Of a stretch of 64,000 nucleotides of DNA, positions 9,787-19,370 are shown piece after piece. The notes below the pieces were generated by a model. The model ran no database searches. It saw only the letters and a list, made by a program, of their open reading frames with translations, and was not told the origin of the DNA. Numbering within the stretch: position 1 is the first letter of the stretch; each line of letters begins with the position of its first letter. The DNA lies in the NCBI GenBank assembly GCA_018335925.1, contig JAGXRF010000111.1:1-64000 (forward strand), in the 5' to 3' direction. Made by a program: the position numbers and the translations under genes. This DNA comes from Flavobacteriales bacterium (GTDB taxonomy: Bacteria; Bacteroidota; Bacteroidia; Flavobacteriales; Flavobacteriaceae).

Positions 9787-10068
9787 ATGGAAATTAAAGA
9801 CAACACGCTTTTGAGACAATTTGAAGCCAATACTAATCATGGAATGGCTATAGTAGAATATGCTTTACAAGAAAGAAAAATATTTTTAACTAAATTACAT
9901 ATTCCAGAAGATACAGAGGATGGCTGGGTGAAAGATTTCATCGCAACCATACTAGAAATTGCAGAAGAAAAAAAGTGGAAAGTGGTTCCTACACATCCTA
10001 AAATTGTGGCTTTGTTTAGAAAAAACCATTCTTTTAAACAATTTTTACCTCCGGGAATAAAAATTTAA
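9787..10068 (+). CDS. Small GCN5-related N-acetyltransferase (YjdJ-like)
   Basis: A protein of about 93 residues beginning MEIKDNT. The frame can be extended to an ATG at 9721, but the shorter start gives the usual length of the one-domain GNAT family (PF14542 type, E. coli YjdJ) and lies just after a -7 promoter box. The conserved features are an LTKLHIP strand, an acidic DTEDGWVKDF turn in place of the usual acetyl-CoA loop, and a helix followed by WKVVPTHPKIVALFRKN. Members are small cytoplasmic acetyltransferases of unknown substrate. The next gene starts 3 bases after its stop. Confidence 0.8.
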   Translation: MEIKDNTLLRQFEANTNHGMAIVEYALQERKIFLTKLHIPEDTEDGWVKDFIATILEIAEEKKWKVVPTHPKIVALFRKNHSFKQFLPPGIKI

Positions 10069-10071
10069 GGC

Positions 10072-10698
10072 ATGGTTTGCCGAATTTGTAATCAAACTAC
10101 CCAACCTTTCTATCAATACCAACAGAAGGTTTACTTTTTTTGTTCCAATTGCCAATCGGTTCAATTGGATGGCTCTTGTTTTTTAACTTCTGCAGAAGAA
10201 AAAGCACATTACTTAAACCACCAAAATGTTTCCATTGATTTGGGTTATCGTGCTTTTGTGCAACCGGTAACCGATGCGGTAATGCAAAATTTTAATAACC
10301 ATCATATAGGATTAGACTTTGGTAGTGGGAAAGATGCAGCAGTGGTTGCGATTTTAAAAGAAAAAGGATACCAGATTCAGGCTTATGACCCTTTCTTTTT
10401 TCCAGACCTAAATTGGGATGAACAAAAATTTGACTTCATTACCGCTACCGAAGTGGTGGAACATTTGCACCATCCATTACAAACTTTTAAAAAGTTAAAA
10501 GATGCATTAAAACCAAAAGGGAAACTATTTATAATGACCGAATTGCTGCCAACAGAAACCTCTTTTGCACATTGGTACTATAAAAATGACCCCACTCATG
10601 TTACTTTTTACAGTGTTAAAACCATGCAATGGTTGGCTGATTATTTAGAATTTTCAAAGGTAACCATCCAAAAAAGGTTGGTGATGATGGGGGTATAG
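10072..10698 (+). CDS. Class I SAM-dependent methyltransferase with N-terminal zinc ribbon
   Basis: A 208-residue protein. The N-terminus has four cysteines in a ribbon pattern (Cys3, Cys6, Cys24, Cys27). It is followed by a Methyltransf_23-type Rossmann domain with the SAM-binding loop GLDFGSGKD, an acidic end of strand 2 (YDPFF) and a TATEVVEHLHHP motif after strand 4. This arrangement is common in sugar- or small-molecule methyltransferases of unknown substrate. It begins 3 bases after the GNAT gene and is probably cotranscribed with it. Confidence 0.85.
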   Translation: MVCRICNQTTQPFYQYQQKVYFFCSNCQSVQLDGSCFLTSAEEKAHYLNHQNVSIDLGYRAFVQPVTDAVMQNFNNHHIGLDFGSGKDAAVVAILKEKGYQIQAYDPFFFPDLNWDEQKFDFITATEVVEHLHHPLQTFKKLKDALKPKGKLFIMTELLPTETSFAHWYYKNDPTHVTFYSVKTMQWLADYLEFSKVTIQKRLVMMGV

Positions 10699-10847
10699 GT
10701 AAAATTCTGTTCTATTTGATTTCAGATAACTATTTGAAAGTTTTTTACATTCAATTAACCCAAAAGATTGACATTATTTGAATTGAATTTTAAACGAAAA
10801 CCTTTACAATTCTTCTCTAATTGTGAAGAATTAATTCAACAAAAAAG

Positions 10848-12206
10848 TTAATTTACAGCCTCCTCTACATTTACAAACTCCATTCGCATCAAACCATCTT
10901 GGTCAATTTCAGTTAGCTGAACCGTGTGTAAAGTATTTACCAATTCCGGATTCCATGGGGTTTTTACTTTTACGTAGTTTTCGGTAAAACCATGAATGTA
11001 ACCTTCTTTATTTTCTCCCTCAAACAATACAGTTCGAACGGTATTCAATTGGCTTTCGTAAAACTGTCTACGTTTTTTTACACTCAAACTTCGCAACATT
11101 TTGCTTCGCTTGTTGCGAACATCCATCGGAACCACACCCTCCATCAAAGCGGCTTCGGTGTTTTCTCTTTCTGAATAAGTAAACACATGCAAGTAAGCAA
11201 TGTTTAAACTATGTAAAAAATGATAAGTTTCTAAAAATAATTCGTCTGTTTCTCCCGGAAAACCAACAATTACATCTACACCAATACAAGCATGTGGCAT
11301 CACACTTTTAATGGCTTCCACTCTATTTTGATACAATTCTCGAAGATATCTTCGCTTCATTTTCTTTAAAATAGTATTGCTGCCTGATTGTAATGGAATG
11401 TGAAAATGCGGTACAAAAGCATTGCTTTGTGCTACAAATTGAATGGTTTCGTTTTTTAATAAATTTGGTTCGATAGACGAAATTCGCAACCTACTAATTC
11501 CCGGAATTTGGTCTAACGCTTGTACTAATTCTAAAAAGGTATGCTCGTGTTTTTTATTGCCAAATTCACCTTTGCCATAATCTCCAATATTTACTCCGGT
11601 TAAAACAATTTCTTGTATCCCTTGTGCAGCAATTTCTCTGGCATTTTTCAGTACATTTTCTAAAGTGTCACTTCTCGAAATCCCTCTTGCCAACGGAATG
11701 GTACAATAAGTGCATTTGTAATCACATCCATCCTGCACTTTTAAAAAGGCACGAGTTCTGTCTCCAATCGAATAACTTCCTACATAAAAATTGGCATCTT
11801 CAATTTCACAAGAATGGATTTCCCCATGGTCTTTTTTCTCTAATTGATGAATGTATTCCGTCAATTTAAACTTTTCTGTGGCACCCAATACCAAATCAAC
11901 CCCATCTACTGCAGCCAATTCTTCCGGCTTTAACTGGGCATAGCAACCCACTGCAGCAACAAATGCTTTTGGGTTGGTTTTTAATGCTTTTTTTACAATT
12001 TGCTTGAACTGCTTGTCGGCATTTTCAGTAACCGAACAAGTATTGATCACATAAATATCGGCTGTTTCTTCAAAATCAACTCTTTCATAGCCATCATTTT
12101 GAAAACTTCTGGCAATGGTAGAAGTTTCTGAAAAATTCAGTTTACATCCTAATGTGTAAAAAGCTACTTTGGGTGTTGAAGAAATTTCCTCGTTCAATTG
12201 GCTCAT
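10848..12206 (-). CDS. mtaB: tRNA t6A37 methylthiotransferase
   Basis: A 452-residue radical-SAM methylthiotransferase that converts N6-threonylcarbamoyladenosine at tRNA position 37 to its 2-methylthio form. The N-terminal MTTase domain has its three cluster cysteines (Cys21 in GCKLN, Cys57 in NTCSVT, Cys88 in VGCYAQ). The radical-SAM CxxxCxxC is CDYKCTYC (Cys161, Cys165, Cys168). A TRAM-like tail follows. The NFSET and NTCSVTENAD wording points to MtaB rather than MiaB or RimO. The substrate base is made by TsaD, also encoded in this window. An exact -7 box lies just upstream. Confidence 0.95.
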   Translation of the reverse strand: MSQLNEEISSTPKVAFYTLGCKLNFSETSTIARSFQNDGYERVDFEETADIYVINTCSVTENADKQFKQIVKKALKTNPKAFVAAVGCYAQLKPEELAAVDGVDLVLGATEKFKLTEYIHQLEKKDHGEIHSCEIEDANFYVGSYSIGDRTRAFLKVQDGCDYKCTYCTIPLARGISRSDTLENVLKNAREIAAQGIQEIVLTGVNIGDYGKGEFGNKKHEHTFLELVQALDQIPGISRLRISSIEPNLLKNETIQFVAQSNAFVPHFHIPLQSGSNTILKKMKRRYLRELYQNRVEAIKSVMPHACIGVDVIVGFPGETDELFLETYHFLHSLNIAYLHVFTYSERENTEAALMEGVVPMDVRNKRSKMLRSLSVKKRRQFYESQLNTVRTVLFEGENKEGYIHGFTENYVKVKTPWNPELVNTLHTVQLTEIDQDGLMRMEFVNVEEAVN

Positions 12207-12238
12207 TTTTTAATACCTTTACCTATAAAAAAGGAGCA

Positions 12239-12246
12239 CAAAATTA
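12239..12246 (-). promoter_or_regulatory. Putative mtaB promoter -7 element
   Basis: TAATTTTG on the minus strand, an exact TAnnTTTG match, about 33 bases upstream of the mtaB ATG. The nearest TTG is only 12 bases further upstream, which is short for a standard -33 element. Confidence 0.45.
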
Positions 12247-12255
12247 CGGACTTTT

Positions 12256-13875
12256 ATGCAAATACCGAAACTTTTCTTTTTATCTAGCCGCCTGATTGTT
12301 TGTGTTTTAACTTTACAATCTTGTCAAAATAAAACAGAAACTCTTCCAGAGCATACCATTTTTAGATATAACGAAAGTGCAAATATCGCTTCGTTAGACC
12401 CCGCTTTTGCCAAAGCCCAAAACCATATTTGGGCTTGTAACCAACTTTTTAATGGTTTGGTTCAGTTAGATGATGATTTAAGAATTCAACCAGATTTGGC
12501 CAAAAGTTGGGAAATTTCTACAGATGGAAAAACCTATACTTTTCATATAAAAGAAGCTGTTTTTTTTCACGAACATCCTGCATTTGGAAAGGAGAAAACC
12601 CGGAAAGTTTTTGCTTCCGACTTTGTTTATAGCTTGGAAAGATTGAGAAATGAAAAAGTTGCTAGTCCCGGAGGATGGATTTTACAACAAGTAGAAACCA
12701 TTACTGCTATCAATGCAACCACCCTACAAATCCAATTAAAACAACCTTTCCCTGCATTTTTAGGATTGTTAAGCATGAAATATGCTTCGGTAGTACCTAA
12801 AGAAGTGGTGGAAAATGTTAACCACGATTTTAGAACCAAACCTATTGGAACAGGACCCTTTTATGTGAAACATTGGGAAGAAAACATCAAATTGGTATTG
12901 CGAAAAAATCCGAATTACTTTGAAAAAGACAATAATGGCAATTCCTTGCCCTTTTTAGAGTCGGTTGCTATTAGTTTTTTGCCCGACAAACAAGCAGCTT
13001 ACTTACTTTTTTTGCAAGGGAAATTAGATTTTATTTCCGGATTAGACCCTTCTTACAAAGATGACCTACTTACTTTAGATGGAAAGTTACAACACAAACA
13101 CCAAGACAAAATCAAAAGATTAGACAGCCCATATTTAAACACAGAATATTTAGGATTTCGCTTAGATGGGACCCATCCTATGGTTAAAGACATTCGGGTG
13201 AGAAAAGCATTGAATTATGGCTTTAACCGTGAACAATTGGTAGCATACTTAAGAAATAATATAGGAATTGCTGCAAACCACGGATTTATTCCGAAAGGAA
13301 TGCCAGGGTTTACTACATTTAAAGGATATGACTACCAACCCGAACTGGCTAAAAAATATTGGGAAGATTTTATAAAAGAGCATCCTAACCAAACTTTTAA
13401 TTTAACGCTTCAAACCAATGCCAACTATGCAGATATTGGAGAGTTTTTACAAAGAGAATGGAAAAAAATCGGGATACCGGTTATGGTTGAAGTCAATCCT
13501 CCTTCCATGCTTCGACAAGCTATTGCAACAGGTAAAGTAGACTTTTTTAGAGGTAGTTGGATTGCCGATTATCCCGATGCAGAAAACTACCTGTCTTTAT
13601 TCTACAGTAAAAACTTTGCTCCTAATGGCCCCAATTACACCCACTTTTCAAATGTAGAATTTGACCGAGGATATGAGGCATCCTTTATGCAAACCAATGA
13701 TAGTATCCGCTTTCAAACCTACCAAAAATTAGATCAAATGGTGATGGAAGAAGCTGCTATCATTCCGCTATTTTATGACCAAGTGGTACGTTTTACTCAA
13801 AAAAATGTGCACGGACTTGGCATCAATCCCTTAAATTTACTCCACTTAAAAAGAGTTCAAAAAGAAAAAAATTAA
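12256..13875 (+). CDS. Peptide/oligopeptide ABC transporter substrate-binding lipoprotein (SBP family 5)
   Basis: A 539-residue lipoprotein: signal peptide followed by lipobox LQSC (Cys23). The body is a family-5 extracellular solute-binding protein (OppA/DppA type): FNGLVQLDDDLRIQPDLAKSW near the start, DFVYSLERL, PIGTGPFYV, DIRVRKALNYGFNRE and a late DYPDAENYL segment. These proteins bind peptides or similar ligands for import. No permease or ATPase gene is adjacent, so it is an orphan here. The stop TAA overlaps the stop of the convergent thioesterase gene by four bases. Confidence 0.92.
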   Translation: MQIPKLFFLSSRLIVCVLTLQSCQNKTETLPEHTIFRYNESANIASLDPAFAKAQNHIWACNQLFNGLVQLDDDLRIQPDLAKSWEISTDGKTYTFHIKEAVFFHEHPAFGKEKTRKVFASDFVYSLERLRNEKVASPGGWILQQVETITAINATTLQIQLKQPFPAFLGLLSMKYASVVPKEVVENVNHDFRTKPIGTGPFYVKHWEENIKLVLRKNPNYFEKDNNGNSLPFLESVAISFLPDKQAAYLLFLQGKLDFISGLDPSYKDDLLTLDGKLQHKHQDKIKRLDSPYLNTEYLGFRLDGTHPMVKDIRVRKALNYGFNREQLVAYLRNNIGIAANHGFIPKGMPGFTTFKGYDYQPELAKKYWEDFIKEHPNQTFNLTLQTNANYADIGEFLQREWKKIGIPVMVEVNPPSMLRQAIATGKVDFFRGSWIADYPDAENYLSLFYSKNFAPNGPNYTHFSNVEFDRGYEASFMQTNDSIRFQTYQKLDQMVMEEAAIIPLFYDQVVRFTQKNVHGLGINPLNLLHLKRVQKEKN

Positions 13876-14282
13876 ATTGACAAGTGCTCTAATATGCTTT
13901 TAATTTCATCGCTAGGCATACATGGCTTTCCGGTAGCAATATCTACAAACACCAATAAAAATTCAGCGGTGGTTAATAACTCGTTTGCTTCACTGTAAAT
14001 TTCACAATGAAATTGAATTTTCACGCCTTCCAATTTAACAAAAGTGGTTTGTATGGTTAATAAGTCGTCATATCTTGCAGGTCGCTTATAGTTAATATTC
14101 ATCTTAACGATAGGCAATGCAACTCCAGAATCTTCTAACTCTTTGTAAGACAAACCTCTGTTACGAAGCCATTCCACTCTACCAACCTCAAAATAAGGCA
14201 CATAACTTCCATGATAAACCACTCCCATTTGGTCGGTTTCAGAATATCTTACCCTAAGTTGAACACTATCAGTTACTTTCAT
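13872..14282 (-). CDS. Acyl-CoA thioesterase, YbgC/4-hydroxybenzoyl-CoA thioesterase type
   Basis: A 136-residue hotdog-fold enzyme. The motif YSETDQMGVVYHGSYVPYF contains the catalytic Asp17 typical of the YbgC/FadM class, followed by VGRVEWLR and the NYKRPARYDD segment. It hydrolyses acyl-CoA esters in the cytoplasm. It lies just upstream of dnaA on the opposite strand, an order commonly seen in Flavobacterium. Convergent with the oligopeptide-binding lipoprotein gene; both stop codons share a TTAA. Confidence 0.9.
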   Translation of the reverse strand: MKVTDSVQLRVRYSETDQMGVVYHGSYVPYFEVGRVEWLRNRGLSYKELEDSGVALPIVKMNINYKRPARYDDLLTIQTTFVKLEGVKIQFHCEIYSEANELLTTAEFLLVFVDIATGKPCMPSDEIKSILEHLSI

Positions 14283-14477
14283 TTTTTATTGTAAGTTTTT
14301 TATTATTTTTTGATTACTTTTTTGGAATCGTTTACGATTTTATTTTTTAAAAATCAATAGTCTTTTAGTTTTTTTTTAAGAAAATTTGTTCACATATTTG
14401 TTTTCTCGATTTGCTTTGAAACCCCACTCTGCAAACTGTTTATAAATCAATAAATAACTAAAAATTTTCGTACTTAT

Positions 14478-15905
14478 ATGAACAAAACTGCGCAATCGGT
14501 ATGGGAAAATTGTCTGTCATTTATAAAAGACAATATTCAAGAACAAGCATACAAAACATGGTTCGAGCCGATTAAATCAGTGGAGTTAACCGATAATGCG
14601 TTGTATATTCAAGTTCCCAGCAAATTCTTTTACGAATGGTTGGAAGAACACTATGTAAAATTACTAAAAGTTGCCCTTACCAAAGAACTCGGAAAAGGTG
14701 CAAAGTTATTGTATAAAATTAAAATGGAGAACACTTATGGCAACAAACAACCATTTATGGAGCAGTTGCCAAGTACCGAAAGAACAGCAATGAAAACGCA
14801 AGAAGTAGATGCTCCATTCAAAAATATGAATCCGGAACTTAAAAACCCATTTGTAATTCCAGGTATTCGAAATTTAAAAATTGAATCACAATTAAATCCA
14901 AATTATAGTTTTGATAATTTTTTAGAAGGAGAATCCAACCGTTTGGCTCGTTCTGCTGGAATGGCAGTTGCCAATAAACCAGGTGGAACTTCTTTTAACC
15001 CATTTTTAATTTTTGGTGGTGTAGGTTTAGGAAAAACACACTTGGCTCATGCTATTGGAGTAGAGATTAAAGACAGATACCCAGAAAAAACCGTTTTGTA
15101 TATTTCTGCAGAAGTCTTTACCCAACAATACATCGATTCCGTTAGAAAAAACACTCGTAACGATTTCATTCATTTTTACCAATTGATGGATGTATTGATT
15201 ATTGACGATGTGCAATTTTTCTCTGGAAAATCAGGCACTCAAGATGTTTTCTTTCATATTTTTAACTACTTGCACCAAAATGGCAAGCAAGTTATTTTGA
15301 CATCAGACAAAGCTCCTGTAGATATGCAAGATATCGAGCAACGTTTGTTATCTCGTTTCAAATGGGGATTGTCGGCAGAATTACACCAACCTGATTACGA
15401 TACTAGGGTTTCTATCTTGAAAAATATTTTATTTAGAGACGGGGTTGAAATGCCAGAAGAAATTGTAGAATATGTTGCTAGAAACATCAAAAGCAATGTA
15501 CGTGAATTGGAAGGTGCCATCATTTCATTGATTGCACAAAGTTCTTTTAATAAAAAAGAAATCACTTTAGACTTAGCAAAAACGGTAGTAGACAAGTTTG
15601 TAAAAAATGTGAAGAGAGAAATCTCTATCGATTTTATCCAAAAAGTAGTTTCGGAATATTTCCAATTGGATGTTAACACCCTACAATCTAAAACCCGAAA
15701 AAGAGATATAGTACAAGCACGACAGTTGGCCATGTTTTTTGCAAAAAAATTCACCAAAGCCTCTTTGGCTAGTATAGGTTCACAAATTGGTGACAGAGAC
15801 CATGCTACGGTACTTCATGCTTGCAAAACAGTAGATAACTTATTAACTACCGATAAGCAATTCCGCAAATACGTAGACGATATCAATAAAAAACTGACAT
15901 TGTAA
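14478..15905 (+). CDS. dnaA: Chromosomal replication initiator protein DnaA
   Basis: A 475-residue initiator ATPase. Domain I begins with the SVWENCLSFIKDNI helix. After a linker, the AAA+ domain starts at about residue 140 with the Walker A loop GGVGLGKTH (about residues 178-186), Walker B VLIIDDVQFF and the arginine-containing QRLLSRFKWGL. Domain IV ends with the DnaA-box-binding signature RDHATVLHACKTV. It opens the origin and recruits the helicase. The 195 bases upstream are very AT-rich but show no clear cluster of DnaA boxes, so I do not call oriC here. The stop overlaps the next start as TAATG. Confidence 0.98.
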   Translation: MNKTAQSVWENCLSFIKDNIQEQAYKTWFEPIKSVELTDNALYIQVPSKFFYEWLEEHYVKLLKVALTKELGKGAKLLYKIKMENTYGNKQPFMEQLPSTERTAMKTQEVDAPFKNMNPELKNPFVIPGIRNLKIESQLNPNYSFDNFLEGESNRLARSAGMAVANKPGGTSFNPFLIFGGVGLGKTHLAHAIGVEIKDRYPEKTVLYISAEVFTQQYIDSVRKNTRNDFIHFYQLMDVLIIDDVQFFSGKSGTQDVFFHIFNYLHQNGKQVILTSDKAPVDMQDIEQRLLSRFKWGLSAELHQPDYDTRVSILKNILFRDGVEMPEEIVEYVARNIKSNVRELEGAIISLIAQSSFNKKEITLDLAKTVVDKFVKNVKREISIDFIQKVVSEYFQLDVNTLQSKTRKRDIVQARQLAMFFAKKFTKASLASIGSQIGDRDHATVLHACKTVDNLLTTDKQFRKYVDDINKKLTL

Positions 15906-16366
15906 TGCCCACCAAAATCTTGATGGTTTGCTTAGGAAATATTTGCCGTTCTCCTTTGGCAGAAGGTATTTTGGCTTCTAAACTACCCAAAGAAGATTTT
16001 TTGGTAGATTCAGCCGGTACCGGAAATTGGCATGTGGGCAATCCACCTGACAAACGGTCTATTCAAGTTGCAAAAAACCATCATGTAGCCATTCATCAAC
16101 AAAAAGCAAGACAATTTAAAGTGTCTGATTTTGATACTTTTGACCATATTTTTGTAATGGATTTACAAAACTACCAAGATGTTTTAAAATTGGCTCCTAC
16201 CATAACCCATGCTGAAAAAGTAAAACTTTTGCTAGATGTGCTTTTCCCGAATGAAAAGGTTGAAGTCCCAGATCCTTACTACGGAAGTGAGCGAGATTTT
16301 GAACAAGTGTACCAATTGTTAAACAATGCTTGTACAGTTTTGGCTGAACAATTGATGCAATCATGA
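15905..16366 (+). CDS. Low-molecular-weight protein tyrosine phosphatase
   Basis: A 153-residue phosphatase with the P-loop CLGNICRSP at the N-terminus (nucleophile Cys9, Arg15, CX5R) and a late VPDPYYG loop supplying the general acid Asp. Such enzymes dephosphorylate protein tyrosine, often of envelope-polysaccharide kinases, but some act on arginine phosphate or free substrates. The ATG shares one base with the dnaA stop (TAATG) and its own stop overlaps the next gene as ATGA, so all three are translationally coupled. Confidence 0.93.
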   Translation: MPTKILMVCLGNICRSPLAEGILASKLPKEDFLVDSAGTGNWHVGNPPDKRSIQVAKNHHVAIHQQKARQFKVSDFDTFDHIFVMDLQNYQDVLKLAPTITHAEKVKLLLDVLFPNEKVEVPDPYYGSERDFEQVYQLLNNACTVLAEQLMQS

Positions 16367-17097
16367 ACTTAAAACACAAAACAGGAACTTTATACATGAT
16401 TCCAACTTTGTTGGGAGAAAGTGACTGGGCATTGGTTTTGCCAGCTACCGTTCAAAAAGTGATTGCAGAAAATAGCCACTTTGTGGTAGAAAACGAAAAA
16501 TCTGCCAGAAAATTCATCAAACAAATTTGTCCGGATAAAATACAAAGTAGTTTGGTGTTGTACCCTTTAAACAAACATACCGAAAGTAAAGACATTCCAG
16601 GTTATTTACAAGCTTGTATGGAAGGACAATCTGTTGGAATGATCAGTGAAGCTGGTTGCCCGGGTATAGCTGATCCTGGAGCTTTGTTGGTTGCAGCTGC
16701 CCATCAAAAAAACATTGCAGTAGTGCCTTTGGTAGGACCTTCAAGTATTTTTTTGGCTTTGATGGCATCTGGATTTAACGGACAAAAATTTGCGTTTCAC
16801 GGGTATTTGCCTATTGATAAATCAGAAAAAAGGCAAGCTCTCAAACAATTAGAAAAGGAGTCGCAGCAAAAAGTCCAAACCCAAATTTTTATGGAAACTC
16901 CTTACCGTAACGATAAGTTTTTAGAAGATATGTTGCAAACCTTACAAGCCACTACTCTTTTATGCATTGCATGCGACATTACCTTATCTACAGAATTCAT
17001 CAAAACCAAATCGGTAGCACAATGGAAAAAAGATAAAATTTCGTTGCACCACCGACCTACTATTTTTTTGATAGGAAGTTCAAATGAATCAAATTAA
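16363..17097 (+). CDS. SAM-dependent methyltransferase, RsmI-like (tetrapyrrole methylase fold)
   Basis: A 244-residue protein related to the 16S rRNA 2'-O-methyltransferase RsmI. It has the MISEAGCPGIADPGALLV region (the GxPxxxDPG SAM-binding segment), the PLVGPSSIFLALMASG motif and ETPYRND. It differs from standard RsmI, which reads SDAGTP at the first motif, and lacks the C-terminal extension, so it is probably the second RsmI-like paralogue seen next to dnaA in Flavobacteriaceae. The target is uncertain. The start overlaps the phosphatase stop; a Met at codon 12 is an alternative start. The stop overlaps that of the convergent antiporter by four bases. Confidence 0.85.
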   Translation: MNLKHKTGTLYMIPTLLGESDWALVLPATVQKVIAENSHFVVENEKSARKFIKQICPDKIQSSLVLYPLNKHTESKDIPGYLQACMEGQSVGMISEAGCPGIADPGALLVAAAHQKNIAVVPLVGPSSIFLALMASGFNGQKFAFHGYLPIDKSEKRQALKQLEKESQQKVQTQIFMETPYRNDKFLEDMLQTLQATTLLCIACDITLSTEFIKTKSVAQWKKDKISLHHRPTIFLIGSSNESN

Positions 17098-19370
17098 ATA
17101 TCCTTCATGATCAATGTTGAAGGAATGTCGGATAACCAAAGACTTTTAGATTCCACTAATTTTTTCCAACTATCAGCACTTATTAGCATTAAATCTTGAC
17201 CTTGTAAAAATGCTTTATCCATAACTCTTTCTTGTTGCACTTGTATATGATTTGGAGCTTTTTGCTCAATGGCTCTGATTTGTTCTTTTAACTCAGGATG
17301 ATTTTTAATGTATCCAGTAACGTCTAAAATAGTAATTTGGGATTCCGCATTATGAATGAGTTTTTGAGCAAAATGAATTAAAAAAGCTTCACTTTTTGAA
17401 AAAATTGGAATCAAAACCTTATTAGAATAATTGAATTTTTTGTTAATAAAAATTCCAACGGTAACCTTGGTTTTTTGTAGAATCAGCTGGGTGCTTTCAT
17501 CAAAAATAGAATTCTCAAATAAATTTTCTTTTCCAGTAACTTGGTTAATTAATTTTTCAGGATTGATAATCCTTGTAGTTAATCCAAGTATTTTACCTAA
17601 CAAGGTTCCTTCATAAATAGATTTTCCCATCTCTGTAATCATTAAGTCGAAATCTCCTTTGTTGGCAACTTCAGCTACGTCCGATTCCATATCGGAAGAA
17701 GCTTTAAAATAAGTAGTAATTTTTTGTTGAATTATTTCTGATTCTTTTACTATTGGAGCAAATGTTTCTTTTTCGTACTGTTCTAAATTAAAAGAATGAA
17801 TTTCGTTGGTTGGTGCCAAATGTAGGGTTGTAATAGAAGCATTACTTTGTAATTTTCTTACAAAATTTTGAGACAAACGCAACATGGCTTTGCCATTATC
17901 CGGGTTTGAAAACGACACCAATACTTTGTATTGATTAAGATGACTTACCTCTTGAGGTACCTCTTCAGTTTTTGACTTAAACATCCAATTAATTAAATCC
18001 AAAACAGGTCCGGTCATAAAAGTGGTAACTAATGCCATAATTACCATCATGGCAAAAATTTCGGGAGTTAAAACTCCTAAATCGAAACCAATATTCAACA
18101 CCACCAATTCCATTAATCCTCTAGTATTCATTAAAGCACCTATCGTTAAACTATCTTTCCAATTTTGACCTACAAACTTAGCTGCTATGGTACTCCCAAT
18201 AAACTTTCCTACAATTGCCACAAGGATAATTAAGCCGGTAATTTTCCATAAATACGGATCATTTAATAAACCTATTTGAGTTCTTAAACCGGTAAAAACA
18301 AAAAATAACGGAAGCAATAATACCAAAGCAACATCTTCTACTTTTTCAATAAATATGTTCCTAAATTGAATGTTTTCCGGCATGATAGCACCTGCCATAA
18401 AAGCCCCAAATAACGCATGAATACCAATAATTTCAGTAGCGTAAGATGACAAAATTAAAGTCAAGAAAAAAATTGCTACAATTGGCTTGCTCAAACTATC
18501 TTTGGTATAATATAAATTTCCAATCCTTGTTAAAAAAGGACGTACCACTTTAATCATCAATAGCACATACAAAAAAGCCAAACCAATAATATATAACGAG
18601 CTAATAAAGGTACCCGCCTTTACAATAGCAATCACGGCTGCCAATAAGCACCATGCAGTAATATCATCGGCAGCTGCACAAGTAATTACCACAGTACCTA
18701 ATTTGGTTTTATGGAGCCCTCTTTCCTGAACAATACGAGCAAGCACCGGAAAAGCAGTAATACTCATTGCAATTCCTAAAAACAATGCAAAAGAAGAAAA
18801 CTGAACCCCTTGTGGTGCAAACGTTTGGTAAATGTAATATGCCAAAACCATTCCTAATGCAAATGGAATGATGATGCTTGCATGACTAATTACAACTGCG
18901 TCATGAGCTTTGTTTTTCAGCACTTTTAGGTCTAATTCCATTCCAATAACAAACATAAAAAGTATCAAACCTATTTGACTTAAAAATTGCAAATTACCCA
19001 AGGACTCTTTTGGAAATAAAGCAATAGATAATTCTGGAAAGTACATACCAAATAGCGATGGGCCAAGCACTATACCAGCCAAAATTTCTCCTATTACCGA
19101 AGGCTGACCTATTCGTTTACATATCCAACCAAAAATACGGGCAACCAAAATAATGGTTACTATTTGAGCCAATAGTATTGCTAACGGATGTTCGATGTTA
19201 TGGTATAAAGAAATTAAAAATTCTTGCCATTGAGATTTATCGCTAACTGGTAGTAAAATATTTCGACCTTTTTCTAACAAAGCACCTTTGGTAACTATCC
19301 AATACATCAATAAGGTAAAACCACCTATAATGACGATATAAAAAAAACTATTTTTAAATTTTTGTATCAT
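17094..19370 (-). CDS. CPA2-family cation:proton antiporter with C-terminal universal-stress-like domain
   Basis: A 758-residue membrane protein. After an extra N-terminal helix there are about 12 transmembrane segments of the Na+/H+ exchanger fold, including [40 protein letters not shown] and [14 protein letters not shown], all typical of the monovalent-cation:proton antiporter-2 family (KefB/YbaL/CHX-like). The C-terminal 270 residues are soluble and look like tandem universal-stress-protein-like domains, as in plant CHX proteins; there is no NAD-binding TrkA-N domain. It likely exchanges K+ or Na+ for H+ at the inner membrane. Its start overlaps the upstream barrel-like gene by 17 bases. 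Confidence 0.9.
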   Translation of the reverse strand: MIQKFKNSFFYIVIIGGFTLLMYWIVTKGALLEKGRNILLPVSDKSQWQEFLISLYHNIEHPLAILLAQIVTIILVARIFGWICKRIGQPSVIGEILAGIVLGPSLFGMYFPELSIALFPKESLGNLQFLSQIGLILFMFVIGMELDLKVLKNKAHDAVVISHASIIIPFALGMVLAYYIYQTFAPQGVQFSSFALFLGIAMSITAFPVLARIVQERGLHKTKLGTVVITCAAADDITAWCLLAAVIAIVKAGTFISSLYIIGLAFLYVLLMIKVVRPFLTRIGNLYYTKDSLSKPIVAIFFLTLILSSYATEIIGIHALFGAFMAGAIMPENIQFRNIFIEKVEDVALVLLLPLFFVFTGLRTQIGLLNDPYLWKITGLIILVAIVGKFIGSTIAAKFVGQNWKDSLTIGALMNTRGLMELVVLNIGFDLGVLTPEIFAMMVIMALVTTFMTGPVLDLINWMFKSKTEEVPQEVSHLNQYKVLVSFSNPDNGKAMLRLSQNFVRKLQSNASITTLHLAPTNEIHSFNLEQYEKETFAPIVKESEIIQQKITTYFKASSDMESDVAEVANKGDFDLMITEMGKSIYEGTLLGKILGLTTRIINPEKLINQVTGKENLFENSIFDESTQLILQKTKVTVGIFINKKFNYSNKVLIPIFSKSEAFLIHFAQKLIHNAESQITILDVTGYIKNHPELKEQIRAIEQKAPNHIQVQQERVMDKAFLQGQDLMLISADSWKKLVESKSLWLSDIPSTLIMKDI

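Noticed and set aside
10808..10832. Inverted repeat (AATTCTTC/GAAGAATT) past the mtaB stop
   Set aside because: The stem is AU-rich and weak with only a poor T-run on the minus strand, so I do not call it a terminator.
14283..14477. Possible replication origin upstream of dnaA
   Set aside because: The region is AT-rich, but I see only one imperfect DnaA-box-like 9-mer (TTGTTCACA near 14387) and no cluster, so an origin is not supported.
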